Below are positions 1-11,269 of a DNA stretch of 64,000 bases, piece after piece (positions within the stretch are counted from its first letter, which is position 1; each line of letters starts with the position of its first letter). Position numbers and translations under genes: made by a program. Below the pieces are notes generated by a model. It was not told the DNA's origin. It ran no database searches and was given only the letters and a program-made list of their open reading frames with translations. Where the stretch lies: the NCBI GenBank assembly GCA_003255025.1, contig QANY01013250.1, positions 1,969,023 through 2,033,022 of the forward strand, written 5' to 3'. Source of the DNA: Datisca glomerata. Its lineage: Eukaryota; Streptophyta; Magnoliopsida; Cucurbitales; Datiscaceae.

Positions 1-118
1 GCATCTGTATAGAACCTGACTGATCCTTTTACAAATACACTTCCTACAAAGTCATTTGAGAGTCATGTGCGTAACATAGGATTAAGAGAGAACATTTGTT
101 TTAGGGCAAGTGGGAGAT
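1..118 (+). pseudogene. Ty1/copia RNase H C-terminal tail and polypurine tract
   Basis: Reading from base 1 gives a degenerate copia RNase H end: the motif D-P-F-T-N-T-L (normally A-D-P-L-T-K-x-L) is followed by S-H-V-R-N-I-G-L-R, the usual closing segment of copia polyproteins. One in-frame stop precedes it. The purine-rich AAGTGGGAGA (about 108-117) directly before TGTTGGGGG is the plus-strand priming tract. This is the 3' end of an element whose body lies outside the window. It has lost coding capacity, at least in this stretch. Confidence 0.75.
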
Positions 119-2125
119 TGTTGGGGGTTATGCCCTCAAACATGTGTATTGATATTTTTTATATGAAATTTAAAGAGAATTACATTTTTCTTATAATTAT
201 TTTTTTAAATTATTGCTAAATAATTTATATAAATATATGAAAACTCCATATTCATTAATGAGGCTATGATCTTGTATTAGCACGAGATGATTAAGATCAT
301 ATATAATGAATAAAATTATCAGCAACATATTAAAGTGTGGGATCTTTAATGAATGGTTAATACTACGGTTCACTAAGCATTATGAATGCGTGTGATTAGA
401 TCCAGATCATTGATGTAGATAGACATCTTCGTGAAGATACTTTATGTAATGAGAGTATATATGACAGGACCGGTGTGAATTAATATATTTATTAACATGT
501 CGTTTATCATAAAAATTTAATACACATCAATTTGATGATCATATGTAGGTCAATATGAATCTTGAGTAGTCATGAACTCCTATGCATGTCTACTAGATCT
601 TTTGATTCTCGTTAATGTCTGTTTGTTAATCAGGCTAGTGACTTTTATTTTGGAGATTCAGTGATGTGGATGGCTGGGGACATGATCATACAAGATTTAG
701 AAGCTAAGTTTTCCTAATGGATCGTATATTGGTTCCCTTAAATGTGAATTCTAGAACTGAATGGCTATTGAGCTCAAATTTATAATAAGATTATAAATTA
801 ACCATTCACTAGTGGATTAATGGTACTTAATGATCAAGAGATAATTAAGAGGGTAAAATGGTAATTTTGACCATTTTTAATTTACGAACCAATAATTGAA
901 GGATATAAATACATGAAATGATTATGTCAGTGTACTACATGAGAATACTCTGTAAATACATTCTATAATCTCTAAAAGTGTAATTCTATATTTATAGTGG
1001 AGTAATAATGAAATTAATAAATAAGATTATTTAATTAAAGAGTTTAATTAATAATCTGATTTATTGGAGTTTAGGATTATAGGTTCATAGTCCCCAAATC
1101 ACCTCTATACTACGTTGTCTAGGGTGTGAGTATTTCAGGACATGAGAAAATGACTAACTTGCAAAAAAAAAAATTATTCTCGCGCAAGTACATAATTATG
1201 AGATAATTATGTGTGATTAATTAATTAAAATTTATTTAATTAAATTTTTTATATATTTAAATATAATTTTCTGAAACTATATATATATAATTATCGATTT
1301 TTTTAACTATTGATGTATGAGACAAAATATCTAATTTGATAGAATTAATGGATATCTAGATAAATATCTGATTAAAATAAATATTTAATTCGCAGTAATT
1401 GCAACGTGTCAGTCACTCATAAGATATCAGAAATTGATTATTTCTATAATTGATAATTTTATAATTAAATATTATTTCAGTTTATCCCTAAAAATCTAAC
1501 ACGCCATTATCTTGAATATATACAAATATTATTCTTATGGCTTAGGTTGTTCTTGAAAGAAGAAGAGGGAATATGTTGATCAGATCATGAGTTCGTCGAT
1601 CAATAGTTGAATTGAGAACTTGATTGGTGTCAGAAAGATTTTATTATGTGATTAAACGTTAATCAAATCTCTAAAAGAATAATCATTGCTTTCTTTTAGA
1701 GAATCGTCTCACTAAATTCATTCTCAGTAAATCTCTAGATCTCATGTGTTGAGAACATCTAGAGACAAAATGTCTTATAATATTCTACGTGACCACACAC
1801 GTACTAGTACGTTAAGGATTGACTTGGAAGATCTTGGTGTGGATTTCGGAGTCTACTGATCATTGAAACGATTTCGTGGGAACGAAGGATCGATCAGTTT
1901 TTGCAAGGACATTTGATATAGACTACAAGAGGTATATGATTTCTAACCTTTTATGTTGTAGATTTAACATATAAATATATAATGGATCGTGACTAATTGA
2001 AAAAAAAATTTCAATAAAAGTTTTTAGTTGGTTATCGTGACGTTGTGTAAGTTTTATTTTATTAAAAGATTTGATTTTATTAAAAGTTTAACTTTCTAAA
2101 AGGTGAGCGCCTTCACGTTTTCGCC
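119..2125 (+). mobile_element. Ty1/copia 3' LTR, about 2 kb, forward
   Basis: The LTR starts with TGTTGGGGG immediately after the polypurine tract. The whole segment is homologous, in reverse complement, to 3283-5267: the first bases (TGTTGGGGGTTATGCC against TGTTGGGGATTATGCC) and the last part (TTTAACATATAAATATATAATGG and the GCGCC..CGTTTTC end) both match. The right boundary is approximate because the terminal CCAACA seen in the inverted copy is replaced here by GC-rich sequence at about 2122-2150. Forward orientation follows from the RNase H tail upstream. Confidence 0.75.
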
Positions 2126-3269
2126 GCGCACGCGCCGCGACGACCACCAATATTAACTAATTTAAACCTAGCTGTTTACATGCAATTGATGTCATAAAAC
2201 AATACATATAAATATATTAGGACAATCCTAATAAATCATGTTTCTATTGATGAGATGCATGATTAAATAAAACACTGTGTGATATTCATGTATGGCATGT
2301 GATCGACTAATGCATCAACATGTTACAAACATAACAGTTAAATAATTATTTAACAATTAAATAAAATAATAATGGACCGAGTGACTATTGAGTATTTTAA
2401 ATTACAACACTTGAAATAAAGAAATACAAGACGGATTTCAAGAATACATATTTCTCAAATATTACATTCAGCTCCTGATGTTCATCTTCATAATTTTCAA
2501 GCTTTGAAAAAAATCATATTTAATTAGGAAAAACTATTTTCTTAATTAAAATTAATTTTGAAAATTATCCCTTTAAAATATAGTTTTTCCTAATTAAAAT
2601 TAATTTCTAAACTTATCCCTTTAAAATAGTTGACTTTGACTTAATCAAATAAATATTTGATTTGATTTGGTCAAACTTGGATCAAACCCAATCAACCTAT
2701 TAATTTTTAATTTTTATAAAATTAAAAATTAATAATTTAATTTTAAAATTACATTCATTTCAAGATTTATAAAAAAAGATAATTGATAGATATAGGGTTA
2801 TGTACAGTGATAGGGTTAGTTGGCATCAGAGTTTGTGCGAAATTTTCCTAAATGTGACAACAGTTGCACCGACCACCATCACCGCCGAACCCACCACCAG
2901 TCACTGCAGGCGTTCGCGCCGATTTTCAGGCGATGTTGCTGGAACAGTAAATTCTGGTGATATTGTTTGTTTTCAAAAGTCGACGGCGACAGAGGCGGAA
3001 ATCCAATTTTTAGTGCTGACGCTGGAAGTATAAAAGAATTCCTATTTTTTCTCTGTCGTTAGCCTACTCGCGATCGAAATAATTACAATAAATATGAAAA
3101 ACAAAATATAAAACATAACCTAATAATCACCATATAATTAACGATCCATTATTTTTCATATATTCAAAAAACATAACCATTCATTCAGTCAAACATATTT
3201 CATATTATATGAATAATGTAAGAAAACTCAAACAACATTTATATTTAACGTATTAATATATAAGAACCA
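2126..3269 (-). mobile_element. Untranslated leader of the minus-strand copia element, and unassigned sequence
   Basis: This stretch follows a primer-binding site on the minus strand, so at least its right part should be the 5' untranslated leader of that copia element. It is AT-rich, with a GC-richer patch at about 2860-3010. A 77-codon plus-strand frame in that patch shows no recognisable domain and I do not call it a gene. No gag sequence is visible before it meets the forward LTR. Confidence 0.45.
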
Positions 3270-3280
3270 CTCTGATACCA
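3270..3280 (-). other. Primer-binding site, initiator tRNA-Met type
   Basis: CTCTGATACCA on the plus strand is TGGTATCAGAG on the minus strand, the standard plant copia primer-binding site complementary to the 3' end of initiator tRNA-Met. It lies 2 bp from the LTR end (TGTTGGAAAA on plus), the expected spacing. It fixes the adjacent LTR as the 5' LTR of a minus-strand element. Confidence 0.85.
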
Positions 3281-3282
3281 AT

Positions 3283-5267
3283 TGTTGGAAAACGCTGCGG
3301 AGGCGTTTAAAAAAATTTAATAAAAACAAATATTTTTCGATAAATAGAAAAACAAGCACGACGCAACGATTTTCATAAATAAAAACTTTTATTGAAAACT
3401 CTTTTCAATCAAGATCCATTATATATGCATACATTAAATCTACAACATACAAGGTTATGAATTATTTACCTCTTGTAATTTATATCAATCAACCTTGCAA
3501 AGAAAAAAATGATTAATTTTTAATCACAAATAAAAAATTTGCTAACACTAACTATGTTTTCGATTCAATTCTTGCTTGACGAAAATTGATGAACTGAGCT
3601 ATCTCTCTAGGCCATTAGAATAATATTTCTATATATTCTAGATAATGAATTATAAGATATTTTCAGATAATTAAAAATTGAAAAACATATTTTATTTTTA
3701 AATTGCCCAATGTAACGGGACCCGTTGTATAATGGTACACAACTGCAGTACCACATAGCATTGCAGTTGGCGTTAAGCATCACAGTTCCTCAAAGCACTG
3801 TACGTTACGCAACACTGCAGTGCTGTGTGGCAATGCAGTGTTACACGCCTATTGCTGTAGTGCCATGTGGCACTAGAACAATCCATAGTGATCTATAGTT
3901 CTCAATCAAAAATTGATCGACACGTGATAATTACTGTAAATTAAATATTTATTTTAATCATATAACTATCTAGATATCAATTAATTCAAAAATTAACATA
4001 TCTGATTATCTTTATAAACTAAATTATCTGTTATTTCACAAATAACAAATTTGATTGATTCAAATTATTATCTAATAATAATTTAATTATCTAATTTTAA
4101 AAACTAGGTATTCAGCCTCACTTATCGATACTTAAAAAGATAATCGATAATTATTCATATATATAATTTCTGAATATTATATATATAAATAATTTAATTA
4201 ATTAATTCTTAAATTATTAATCACACATAATTATGTACCTACCCCAGAATTAAAATTTCTTTGCAAGTCAGTTATTTTCTCATGTCCTGAGATATTCAAA
4301 CCCTAGACTGCATAGTATAGAGGTGACTTGTGCACCATGGACCTATAATCCTAAGCTCAAATAAATCATATTATTATTTAAACTCGTTAATTAAATAATC
4401 TTATTTATTAATTCCATTATTACTGCAAAATAAATATGGAATTGAACTCTTAGTGATTATAAAATGTACTTAAAGAGTATTCTCATGTAGTCTACTAATC
4501 TAATCATTTCATGTAGTTATGTCCTCCAATTATTGGTTTGTAAACTAAAACATGTCAAAATTACTGTTTTACCCTTCTAAGTAACTCTTGATCCTTAAAT
4601 ATCATTAATCGACTAGTGAATTGCTAATTTACAACACTTAAGGAAACCAATATATGATCCGTTAGCAAGTCTTGGATTCTAAATCTTTTAAGATCATGTT
4701 CTCAGCCATCCATATCACTGAATTTCCAAAATCAAAGTCAGTAGCCTATTTTATAAAGAAAACCTTATCGAGTGAATCAAAAGATCCTATAGATATGCAT
4801 AGGAGTTCATGACTACCTAGGATTCAGACTGATCTATATATGATCATCAAATTGATGTGTATTAAATCTTTATGATAAACGACACGTTGATAAAAATATT
4901 AATTCGCATCGGTCCTGTCATATATAATCTCATTATATAAAAGTACATTCACTAAGATTTTTATACACATCAATGATCTAGATCTCGGTCACACGCATTC
5001 ATGATGCTTAGTGAATCATACTAGCAACCATTCATAAAACATTCTATACTTTGATATGTTGCTTACAATTTTTATTCATTATCAATGATATTAATTCTTT
5101 CGTACTAATACCAAATCATAGTCTCATTAATAAATATGAAATTTTTTCGATATTTGTATAAATTATTTAGTAATAATTTAAAAGAATAATTATAAGAAAA
5201 ATATATTCTTCATTAAATTTTCTATCAAAATATCAACACACATGCATTGATGGCATAATCCCCAACA
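3283..5267 (-). mobile_element. Ty1/copia 5' LTR, minus strand, 1985 bp
   Basis: On the minus strand it runs TGTTGGGG...CCAACA, with inverted termini, and is followed by the PBS at 3270-3280. It is a diverged inverted copy of the LTR at 119-2125. A segment at about 3720-3890, rich in CTGCAG, CACTGCAGTG and GTGGCA motifs, is absent from the forward copy. The LTR begins exactly inside the integrase frame of another copia element (see 5268-5905), so this is a nested insertion. Confidence 0.85.
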
Positions 5268-5905
5268 ATATGTTGCAGTATTAAGTGCTTCACCCTAGAG
5301 TAATCCTGGTAAGGTAGAATGACTAATCATACTCTTGACCACGTCTTTAACCATTCTGTTTCGTCTTTCAGCAACACAATTCATAGTGGGTGAACCCGGC
5401 ATAGTGTATTGTGGGACGATATCACATTCTTCTAGGAATTTAGCAAATGTTCTTGGACGTTGTTCACCTGAACCGTCATATCTGTCATAGTACTATCCAC
5501 AACGGTCATATCCGATACTTTTAATCCTTTTGTTGAGTTGATTCTCAACTTCAGCCTTAAAATTTTTGAACACGTCCAATGACTGTGACTTCTCATGAAT
5601 GAGATATATGTTGCCATATCTAGAATAATCGTCTATGAACGTTATAAAATATTGTTGACCATTCCAACGAACCAAAGGGAATGACCCAAAAACATTCGTG
5701 TGAATAAAATCTAAGACGTCATGAGTCCTATTAGCTTCAAATCTTCTTTTATCGGTTTGTTTACCCTTTATGCAATTAACACAAACGTCAAAATCTGTGA
5801 AATCCAGGAGACCGAGAATTTCATCTGACACAAGTCTCTCTATTCTTTGTCTGGAGATATGACTTAATCTCTTGTACCATAACGCAGCTGAATTCTCATT
5901 GATTA
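5268..5905 (-). pseudogene. Ty1/copia integrase fragment, truncated by LTR insertion
   Basis: The minus-strand reading gives the GAG-pre-integrase zinc region (..R-L-S-H-I-S.., then C-V-N-C near 5780) and the integrase core (F-I-T-F-I-D-D-Y-S-R-Y), then G-E-Q-R-P-R-T-F-A-K-F and N-C-V-A-E-R-R-N-R-M. It stops at W-G-E-A-L-N-T-A-T-Y, exactly where the LTR begins at 5267. In copia integrases I-L-N-R-V-P normally follows. The first catalytic Asp reads Asn (I-H-T-N-V), the second Asp motif is degraded with a stop beside it, and the usual first zinc His reads Tyr (L-W-Y-K-R-L). Role in a live element: insertion of cDNA into the genome. This copy is dead. Confidence 0.85.
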
Positions 5906-6660
5906 ATTTTCTTTTAGTACCTCATGTACTTATTTGCATGGATTTTTTAAATGAAGCAATTGTATCAAGTAAATAAAGATTATCATATCTGGATAAAAAA
6001 TCAAAACCAACTGAAATTGAATCACAAAACAAACCAAATTTTCCATCTTCAAAAGAACAAACATGACCCGCTTTGTCTAAAATAGAAACTAAAATCGAAT
6101 TCCGTCTAAAAGACGTTACAATAAAAATTTCATCAAGATCCAAATAATATCCAATTTTTAATAATAATCTAAATTTTTCTATCGCTCCAACCTTAACCGT
6201 ATTGCCATCGCCCATGCAGATGAATATTTCAACATCATTTGGCTTTCAGAAATTCAGGCAACCCTGCACAGGCACACTGATGTGAGTTGTTATACCAAAA
6301 TTGATGCACCACGTGTGTCTAAGAACTGAACTTAAATTAACCTCAGACCACACCAAATTAAGAACCATACATTTCTTAGCACGTCAAGCGTGATAGTTAG
6401 TGCATTGCTTCTTCGTATGTCATTCAGTTCCACACAAGCAACAATTAGTACTTCCGAGTCAACCGGTTTCTGTTGTTGTTTCTTGTGTGGTGTTGTATCA
6501 ACAACAACCATATCATTCTTCCTTTTATTCCTTGCCCTTATCCTTAGAGGTAGAGGCCAGATAAGCACTATATGTCTTATCACGTTTCATTATTTCCTCT
6601 TCCTGAACATAGTGTGAGATGAGCTCATTCAGAAACCAAGTCTTTTTCTAACAATTATAG
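5906..6660 (-). pseudogene. Ty1/copia zinc knuckle, protease and pre-integrase remnant
   Basis: Continuing the same minus-strand element, a zinc-knuckle-like C-C-L-C-G-T-E, stop, H-T-K-K-Q-C appears near 6440-6480. A protease remnant reads W-C-I-N-F-G-I-T-T-H-I-S near 6270-6310, where copia proteases have W-x-x-D-[ST]-G-A-[TS]-x-H. The catalytic Asp is Asn and the Ser/Thr is Phe, so cleavage activity is not expected. Between 5922 and 6215 an open stretch (G-D-G-N-T-V, then L-D-E-I-F-I-V) corresponds to the protease C-terminal and pre-integrase part. Several stops and frame changes separate these blocks. Confidence 0.7.
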
Positions 6661-7250
6661 CTCACCTTAAACTGGCTAAACTATGATAGAAGGGATATCA
6701 AAACCAAATACACAAGCAAATCCTCTGAGAGTTCAAGCTTTAGTACTTTCAACCTTGAAACAATGTGAGACATTTACATAATGTACTCCTTGATATTGTC
6801 TTTATCTTTATATCTTATTGAAATTAGGTCTGAGAAGAGCGCACCAATTTTTGTTTTTTAGTTATTGACAACCTCTTTTAAATATCTGCAAGGAAATCCT
6901 TAGTTGTTGTTATCTTTTTAGATATAGTGTCCATGAATGCTTGTGGAATGGTCTTCTTCATGATCAATATACACATGCGATTTGCTTTCTCCCACCTTTT
7001 CATTTTTGTGTTGTCATCAGAGGTACTCTTATCTGCAAGAGGTACAGGAGAATCAGTCTTTAACGCATAATCGAGATCCATGACTCCAAGAGACTATCAA
7101 GGGATTATCTTTCAAGGACTTGAAGTTTGAGCCATTTAGAATTGGAATTGAATTGATGTTGGCCGTGTTACTAGCTGGAGTAATAACTGAACATAGAATA
7201 AGAAACAAAATAAGCTCACATAAATCGTAAAACAATAATAAATCCAAACA
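6661..7250 (-). pseudogene. Ty1/copia gag remnant
   Basis: The minus strand encodes blocks typical of copia capsid precursors. Near 7140-7170 it reads I-N-S-I-P-I-L-N-G-S-N-F-K, the N-terminal L-x-G-x-N-F motif. M-D-L-D-Y-A-L-K-T-D-S-P-V-P-L follows at 7081, then W-E-K-A-N-R-M-C-I-L-I-M-K-K-T-I-P near 6960-6990. The blocks lie in two or more frames, with stops after about 6878. Gag would assemble the virus-like particle in the cytoplasm. It belongs with the PBS and 5' LTR at 8313-8834. Confidence 0.75.
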
Positions 7251-8312
7251 ATAGTAAAAAAATAATCTATCTTAAGACACCAGACACTTCATTAATATTT
7301 TAACTTTGGCCAAAATATTAACTTGTAAGTGATGTCTTGGTGTAGTAATCAAACACTGATGATAAAGAACATATCGAACAATAAACCTTCATATTGACCG
7401 ATTTATTGTTCACATGTAAAATTGAATAATCATATCATATTTATTACCACAGAAGCATATGTAGATCTGTCAAATATTTTCCTTCCTTTAGGCCGATAAA
7501 TATTCACATAAGTTACACAAACATATTATTTTATATTTCAAGACTAATTAATTTCCACAAGAGATGTTATTTTGGCGACATAGAGTTTCAACTAATTCAT
7601 CTTAAAATATATAATATATTAATGTTCAGATTTAAATTTGTACCGAATTTTAACCTTAAATTCATTGATAAACAATTAATTTTGCGATCCTTAAAAATTA
7701 TTTTAACCAAAAAACCGTAAAAATCAAAACAATTTATTAAAAATCCTTATATTAAAAATTAATTTTACCATTCCTAAAATTAATTTAATTAATGATCCAT
7801 AAGATATCCTAAACTAATTGCTAAACAATTAATTTTACCATCCTTAAAAAAATTGAAATTATTTTACCTAAAAAAATCCGTAAACATCAAAACAATTATT
7901 AAAAATTGAAACAATTTAAAAAAAACAATGAGGGGCTGGGGATTTTCCCAACCCACTGAGTGTTGCGGGCTTAGCCCGCAGCATCTGCCAAGTGGGCTGG
8001 GGACGGGCTAAATCTTCATCATCTCCGAAGTGGGCTGGGGAACACCTAGCCCGCAACATCTCTTAAGTGGGTTGGGGAAGAGTCAGCCCCTTTCTTTGTG
8101 CTGTGGACCAAATGACCCTAGCCCAAATTATTTTCTTTGTGCTGTGGTCATCAACAATGATGGCCGGCGGTCTGAATCCAAAAAAAATATTCCGAAAAAA
8201 AATGTTCTCAAATCTAATAATATATCAAATTCAAGAACTCCAAAGAATAAATAAACAACACGAATAATCATGGATCTAAAATAAATCTAATTCTCAATGA
8301 TTGAACATGAAT
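7251..8312 (-). mobile_element. Leader region of the minus-strand copia element
   Basis: This noncoding stretch lies between the PBS at 8313-8325 and the gag remnant. The left part (7260-7930) is very AT-rich, with repeated AATTAATTTTACCATCC-like blocks at about 7670-7850. The right part holds a GC-rich array (7982-8093) and the phrase TTTCTTTGTGCTGTGG twice (about 8089 and 8139). Two overlapping short frames at 8030-8267 run through that repeat and are not supported as genes. Confidence 0.5.
7982..8093. repeat. GC-rich 38-bp tandem repeat, three units
   Basis: CATCTNNNAAGTGGGNTGGGGA begins at 7982, 8019 and 8057, a period of 37-38 bp. Just before it, GGGCTTAGCCCGCAG forms a small palindrome and TGGGGATTTTCCCAA forms another. 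The block stands out from AT-rich surroundings. Confidence 0.75.
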
Positions 8313-8325
8313 AGTTCTGTTACCA
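8313..8325 (-). other. Primer-binding site variant of the older copia element
   Basis: The minus strand reads TGGTAACAGAACT two bases from the LTR end (TGTTAGATG on plus). This is one base off the usual TGGTATCAGA of copia initiator tRNA-Met sites. The position and spacing fit a PBS. Confidence 0.65.
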
Positions 8326-8327
8326 TT

Positions 8328-8834
8328 TGTTAGATGAAATCATTGTCGGTATAAACAGTATCTAAAAAATTCTAAGAACTCATGTTGAACACACCAATAA
8401 TCAAATAACTGTAAAAGCGGAAGCATACGTGAATCCATGACAGTAGATTGCAATTAAGAGCTGAGCGGTTGACCTTTCAAGTCTACACGATTCTCTATCA
8501 GAGAGCTTCTTTTGATTAAGTCTTTTTGTTTTATTTCTAACGATGAGGTATTAGAGAGAATATAATGATTTTTCTTCATCGTGTGACTTGGGGGCAATAA
8601 CCACTTATATATAACAAATCTATTATCTTTTGAAATTTATATTTTAACCCATTATAAAAATAAAAATTACGCTAAAATCTCTACACATCAAAATGTCCAC
8701 AACCTATCAAATACATTAAAACTCAAATTACTAAAACCTTAGTTGATCACTTTTAATTGAGTTTAATTTTATTTGACAGTCTGCAATACATAAATATTCA
8801 CATATAAGTTCAACATTAGATTAATAATCCAACA
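8328..8834 (-). mobile_element. Ty1/copia 5' LTR, minus strand, 507 bp
   Basis: On plus it runs TGTTAGAT...ATCCAACA, so on minus TGTTGGAT...ATCTAACA with near-inverted ends. A minus-strand TATA-like box (TATATAAG, near 8600-8610) is present. It is followed on minus by the PBS, the leader and gag-protease-integrase down to 5268, so these parts form one element of about 3.6 kb visible length. Its RT/RNase H half and 3' LTR are not in the window. Confidence 0.7.
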
Positions 8835-8960
8835 ACCACCACCTAGACGCATAAGCCTAATCATGTGTGCAGACTAAAAATGCTTTATACGGACTCAAGT
8901 AGGTTTCTCGAGCTTAATATGGCAATCTCGTAACCACATTGCTGTGGGATTCCACAATGT

Positions 8961-9925
8961 CAAGTCTAATATCTGTGTTTTTCATTCATAATCATAAAAA
9001 CTTGATCGTTCTATTCATATATGTTGATGATATGTTGGTAACTAAATGATTTTGTTGGCATTGACAAACTACACGCCTATTTTGCTTTGAAGGATCTGAA
9101 CATCTTGCATTTTTTAGGTGTTGAAGTAATCAAATCTATCAAATGATATCATTTATCTTAGACAAAGTACATGATTGGAATTCTTGAAAAAGCTCAAAGA
9201 AATAGTGCCAAGGACAGTCATACTCTTGCATGCAATACTGCCAAGTTCATTCAGGTTGATGGATAACTTCTTGAGAACATTACTCTTTACAAAAGTATAG
9301 TGGGTGCTCTTCAATAACTCACTCTCACTCAACCATAGATTGCTTTCATAGTGATCAAACTAAGTTAGTTTTTTCATCGTCCTTCTACTACACATTAGAA
9401 AGCATGCAAAAGGAATCTTAAGGGCACAATCAATGAAGGGTTCTGTCTTCAACCTGCCACTACTTTCACATTAGAAGCATACTCAAATGCAGATTGGGTT
9501 ACAACATTGATGATAGGAAGATTTATTGGGGGATATGCTATCGTTTTTTGTGGCTCCTTGATATCTTGGTCCTCCAATGTGTTATGTCGATCTAGTATTG
9601 AGAGTGAATATTGGTCACTAGCCAACAACACCGATGAGCTGCTCTGACTCAGATCCTTGCTTCATGAGCTATACATCCCCACTTCATCGTCCTTATGTGA
9701 TTTGGTGTGATAACTTAGGAGTCGTTGTTAATTATGTCTTCCCATGTCAAGCACAAACACATTGAATTTAACCTACATTTCATCAAATAAAAAATTCTAA
9801 ACCATGAGCTTCATGTAAGATATCTCATCACATGATCAAACTACTGATACGCTCATCAAGGCCCTATCCAAGGAGAAATTTTGTTTTCTTAAGGCTAAGC
9901 TTGAGGTTCTTTGCTCTCCCTTTCG
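8961..9925 (+). pseudogene. Ty1/copia reverse transcriptase and RNase H remnant
   Basis: Plus-strand reading in shifting frames gives L-I-V-L-F-I-Y-V-D-D-M-L-V near 9005-9045 (the RT active-site Y-V-D-D box), then F-A-L-K-D-L-N-I-L-H-F-F. RNase H blocks follow: Y-S-N-A-D-W-V near 9480-9500, I-S-W-S-S-N and S-S-I-E-S-E-Y near 9560-9610, W-C-D-N-L-G near 9700, and H-I-E-F-N near 9760. The last three carry the Asp, Glu and Asp typical of copia RNase H. Stops and frameshifts are frequent. The 126 bases before it (8835-8960) show nothing recognisable. Confidence 0.8.
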
Positions 9926-10302
9926 TTTGAGGGGTTGTTGGCCATGTCAACAGCCTCACAGTGCACATCACATAGTCAGCAATCTAAGTCATCTAATTAT
10001 ATTTCCACAAGATATTTTACAGTTTTTGTAATGAGTACAAACTGTTACAAGAATATTCACTTTCTGAATTGTAATGATTTTATGCCTATAAAAGACATGT
10101 ACTACTTGGTAAAGGAGGTGTGATAAAAAGTTAGAAAGAATATACAATTCTTCTCCCCTTTTCTTCTTCTTCTATTTTTTTGTACTTGTAAACAATGAGC
10201 TCATCATACTGCTCACTAAATCTCACATTCTAGTTATTAAATTTCGGCCAGCCCATTGGCCAAAATTCTTCTCATAACACAAGCATATATTGATGGCCAA
10301 CA
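9926..10302 (+). mobile_element. Polypurine tract and 367-bp copia 3' LTR
   Basis: TTTGAGGGGT (9926-9935) is the polypurine tract. The LTR runs from TGTTGGCCAT at 9936 to ATGGCCAACA at 10302, a perfect 10-bp inverted terminal pair. It follows the RNase H remnant directly, so it is a 3' LTR on the plus strand. No matching 5' LTR was found. Confidence 0.8.
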
Positions 10303-10390
10303 TTAAGGATATGTAACTTTAGAGAGAGCTATTAATAGCATGTAGTGCAAGCTTGTGGGTGTTAAGACATACATTGATTGAGAGAAGGAT

Positions 10391-10490
10391 AACTAACAGA
10401 TGTGCTTATCAATCTCTTGCCCATGTCTACTTCGATCGATAACTAACAGATGTGCTTATCAATCTCTTGCCCATGTCTACTTCAATCGAT
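10391..10490. repeat. 50-bp tandem duplication
   Basis: 10391-10440 and 10441-10490 are identical except for one base (TTCGATCGAT against TTCAATCGAT). Both start AACTAACAGATGTGC. The near-identity suggests a recent local duplication. Flanking sequence 10303-10545 shows no other recognisable feature. Confidence 0.9.
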
Positions 10491-10771
10491 GATCAACGCT
10501 CTTCTTAACATCTTCATATAGAGGTAACACTAACTCTATCTTATATTTAATTATGCTTTATAATTGAATACAATATTTAATAAAAAAATTGTGATTAGAT
10601 TCTTAATATTTAATGTCTTATATCATGCATGTAAATCAACAAAACATTATCTTAAATTTTTTCTTACATGTTAGACATGTTTGTTTCACGTGAAGTGAAA
10701 ATCAGATCATGGATAATCATTTAAACTCTATTATTTAATATAATATTTGAGTGAGATTTTGTATACGCCTC

Positions 10772-10833
10772 AATCTCTAATTTAGGAATCACAAATGAGA
10801 ATAATCTCTGATTTAGGAATCACAAATGAGAAT
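10772..10833. repeat. 31-bp tandem duplication in module X1
   Basis: AATCTCTAATTTAGGAATC at 10772 recurs as AATCTCTGATTTAGGAATC at 10803, and both continue ACAAATGAGAAT. X2 near 18375 has only a single, diverged copy, so the duplication arose after the segmental duplication. Confidence 0.8.
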
Positions 10834-11269
10834 GGAGGTTGTCCATCTTTCCCATACTTCTTTTAATTAATTTATAATGATTTCTTATTAGATAATGTTA
10901 CTTATTATTTCCTTAAATTATATTAATTTAATTTATAATGTTATCTAAGTAAAAATATACTTTGGACCTTTATACTTTGGGATCAATTTTCACGTTAGAT
11001 TCTATATTAACTAATAATGATTTATTATTACATAGTTTTACTTATTATTACCTTAAATTATATTAATTACTTTATGATATATATGAAAAAAATATACCTT
11101 TGACCCTTATACTTTGGCATCAATCTCACTCTAGACTGTACATTTAAAAAAAATTTAAATTAAAAAAAATTTAAATTAAATTTTATCTTTAGACAAATAT
11201 CTCAAATGACACATAACCAACTGGTGTAAATACACAGTTAGATGATTATAGGACCCACAAATTTGATGT

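Noticed and set aside
2800..3033. 77-codon frame with GC-richer composition
   Set aside because: No recognisable domain, and it lies in the leader of a copia element, antisense to it.
7982..8093. Regular spaced repeats as a CRISPR-like array
   Set aside because: Only three units with no distinct spacers, in a plant genome and inside a retrotransposon leader.
8030..8267. Two overlapping frames on plus
   Set aside because: They run through the 38-bp GC-rich repeat, antisense to the copia leader.
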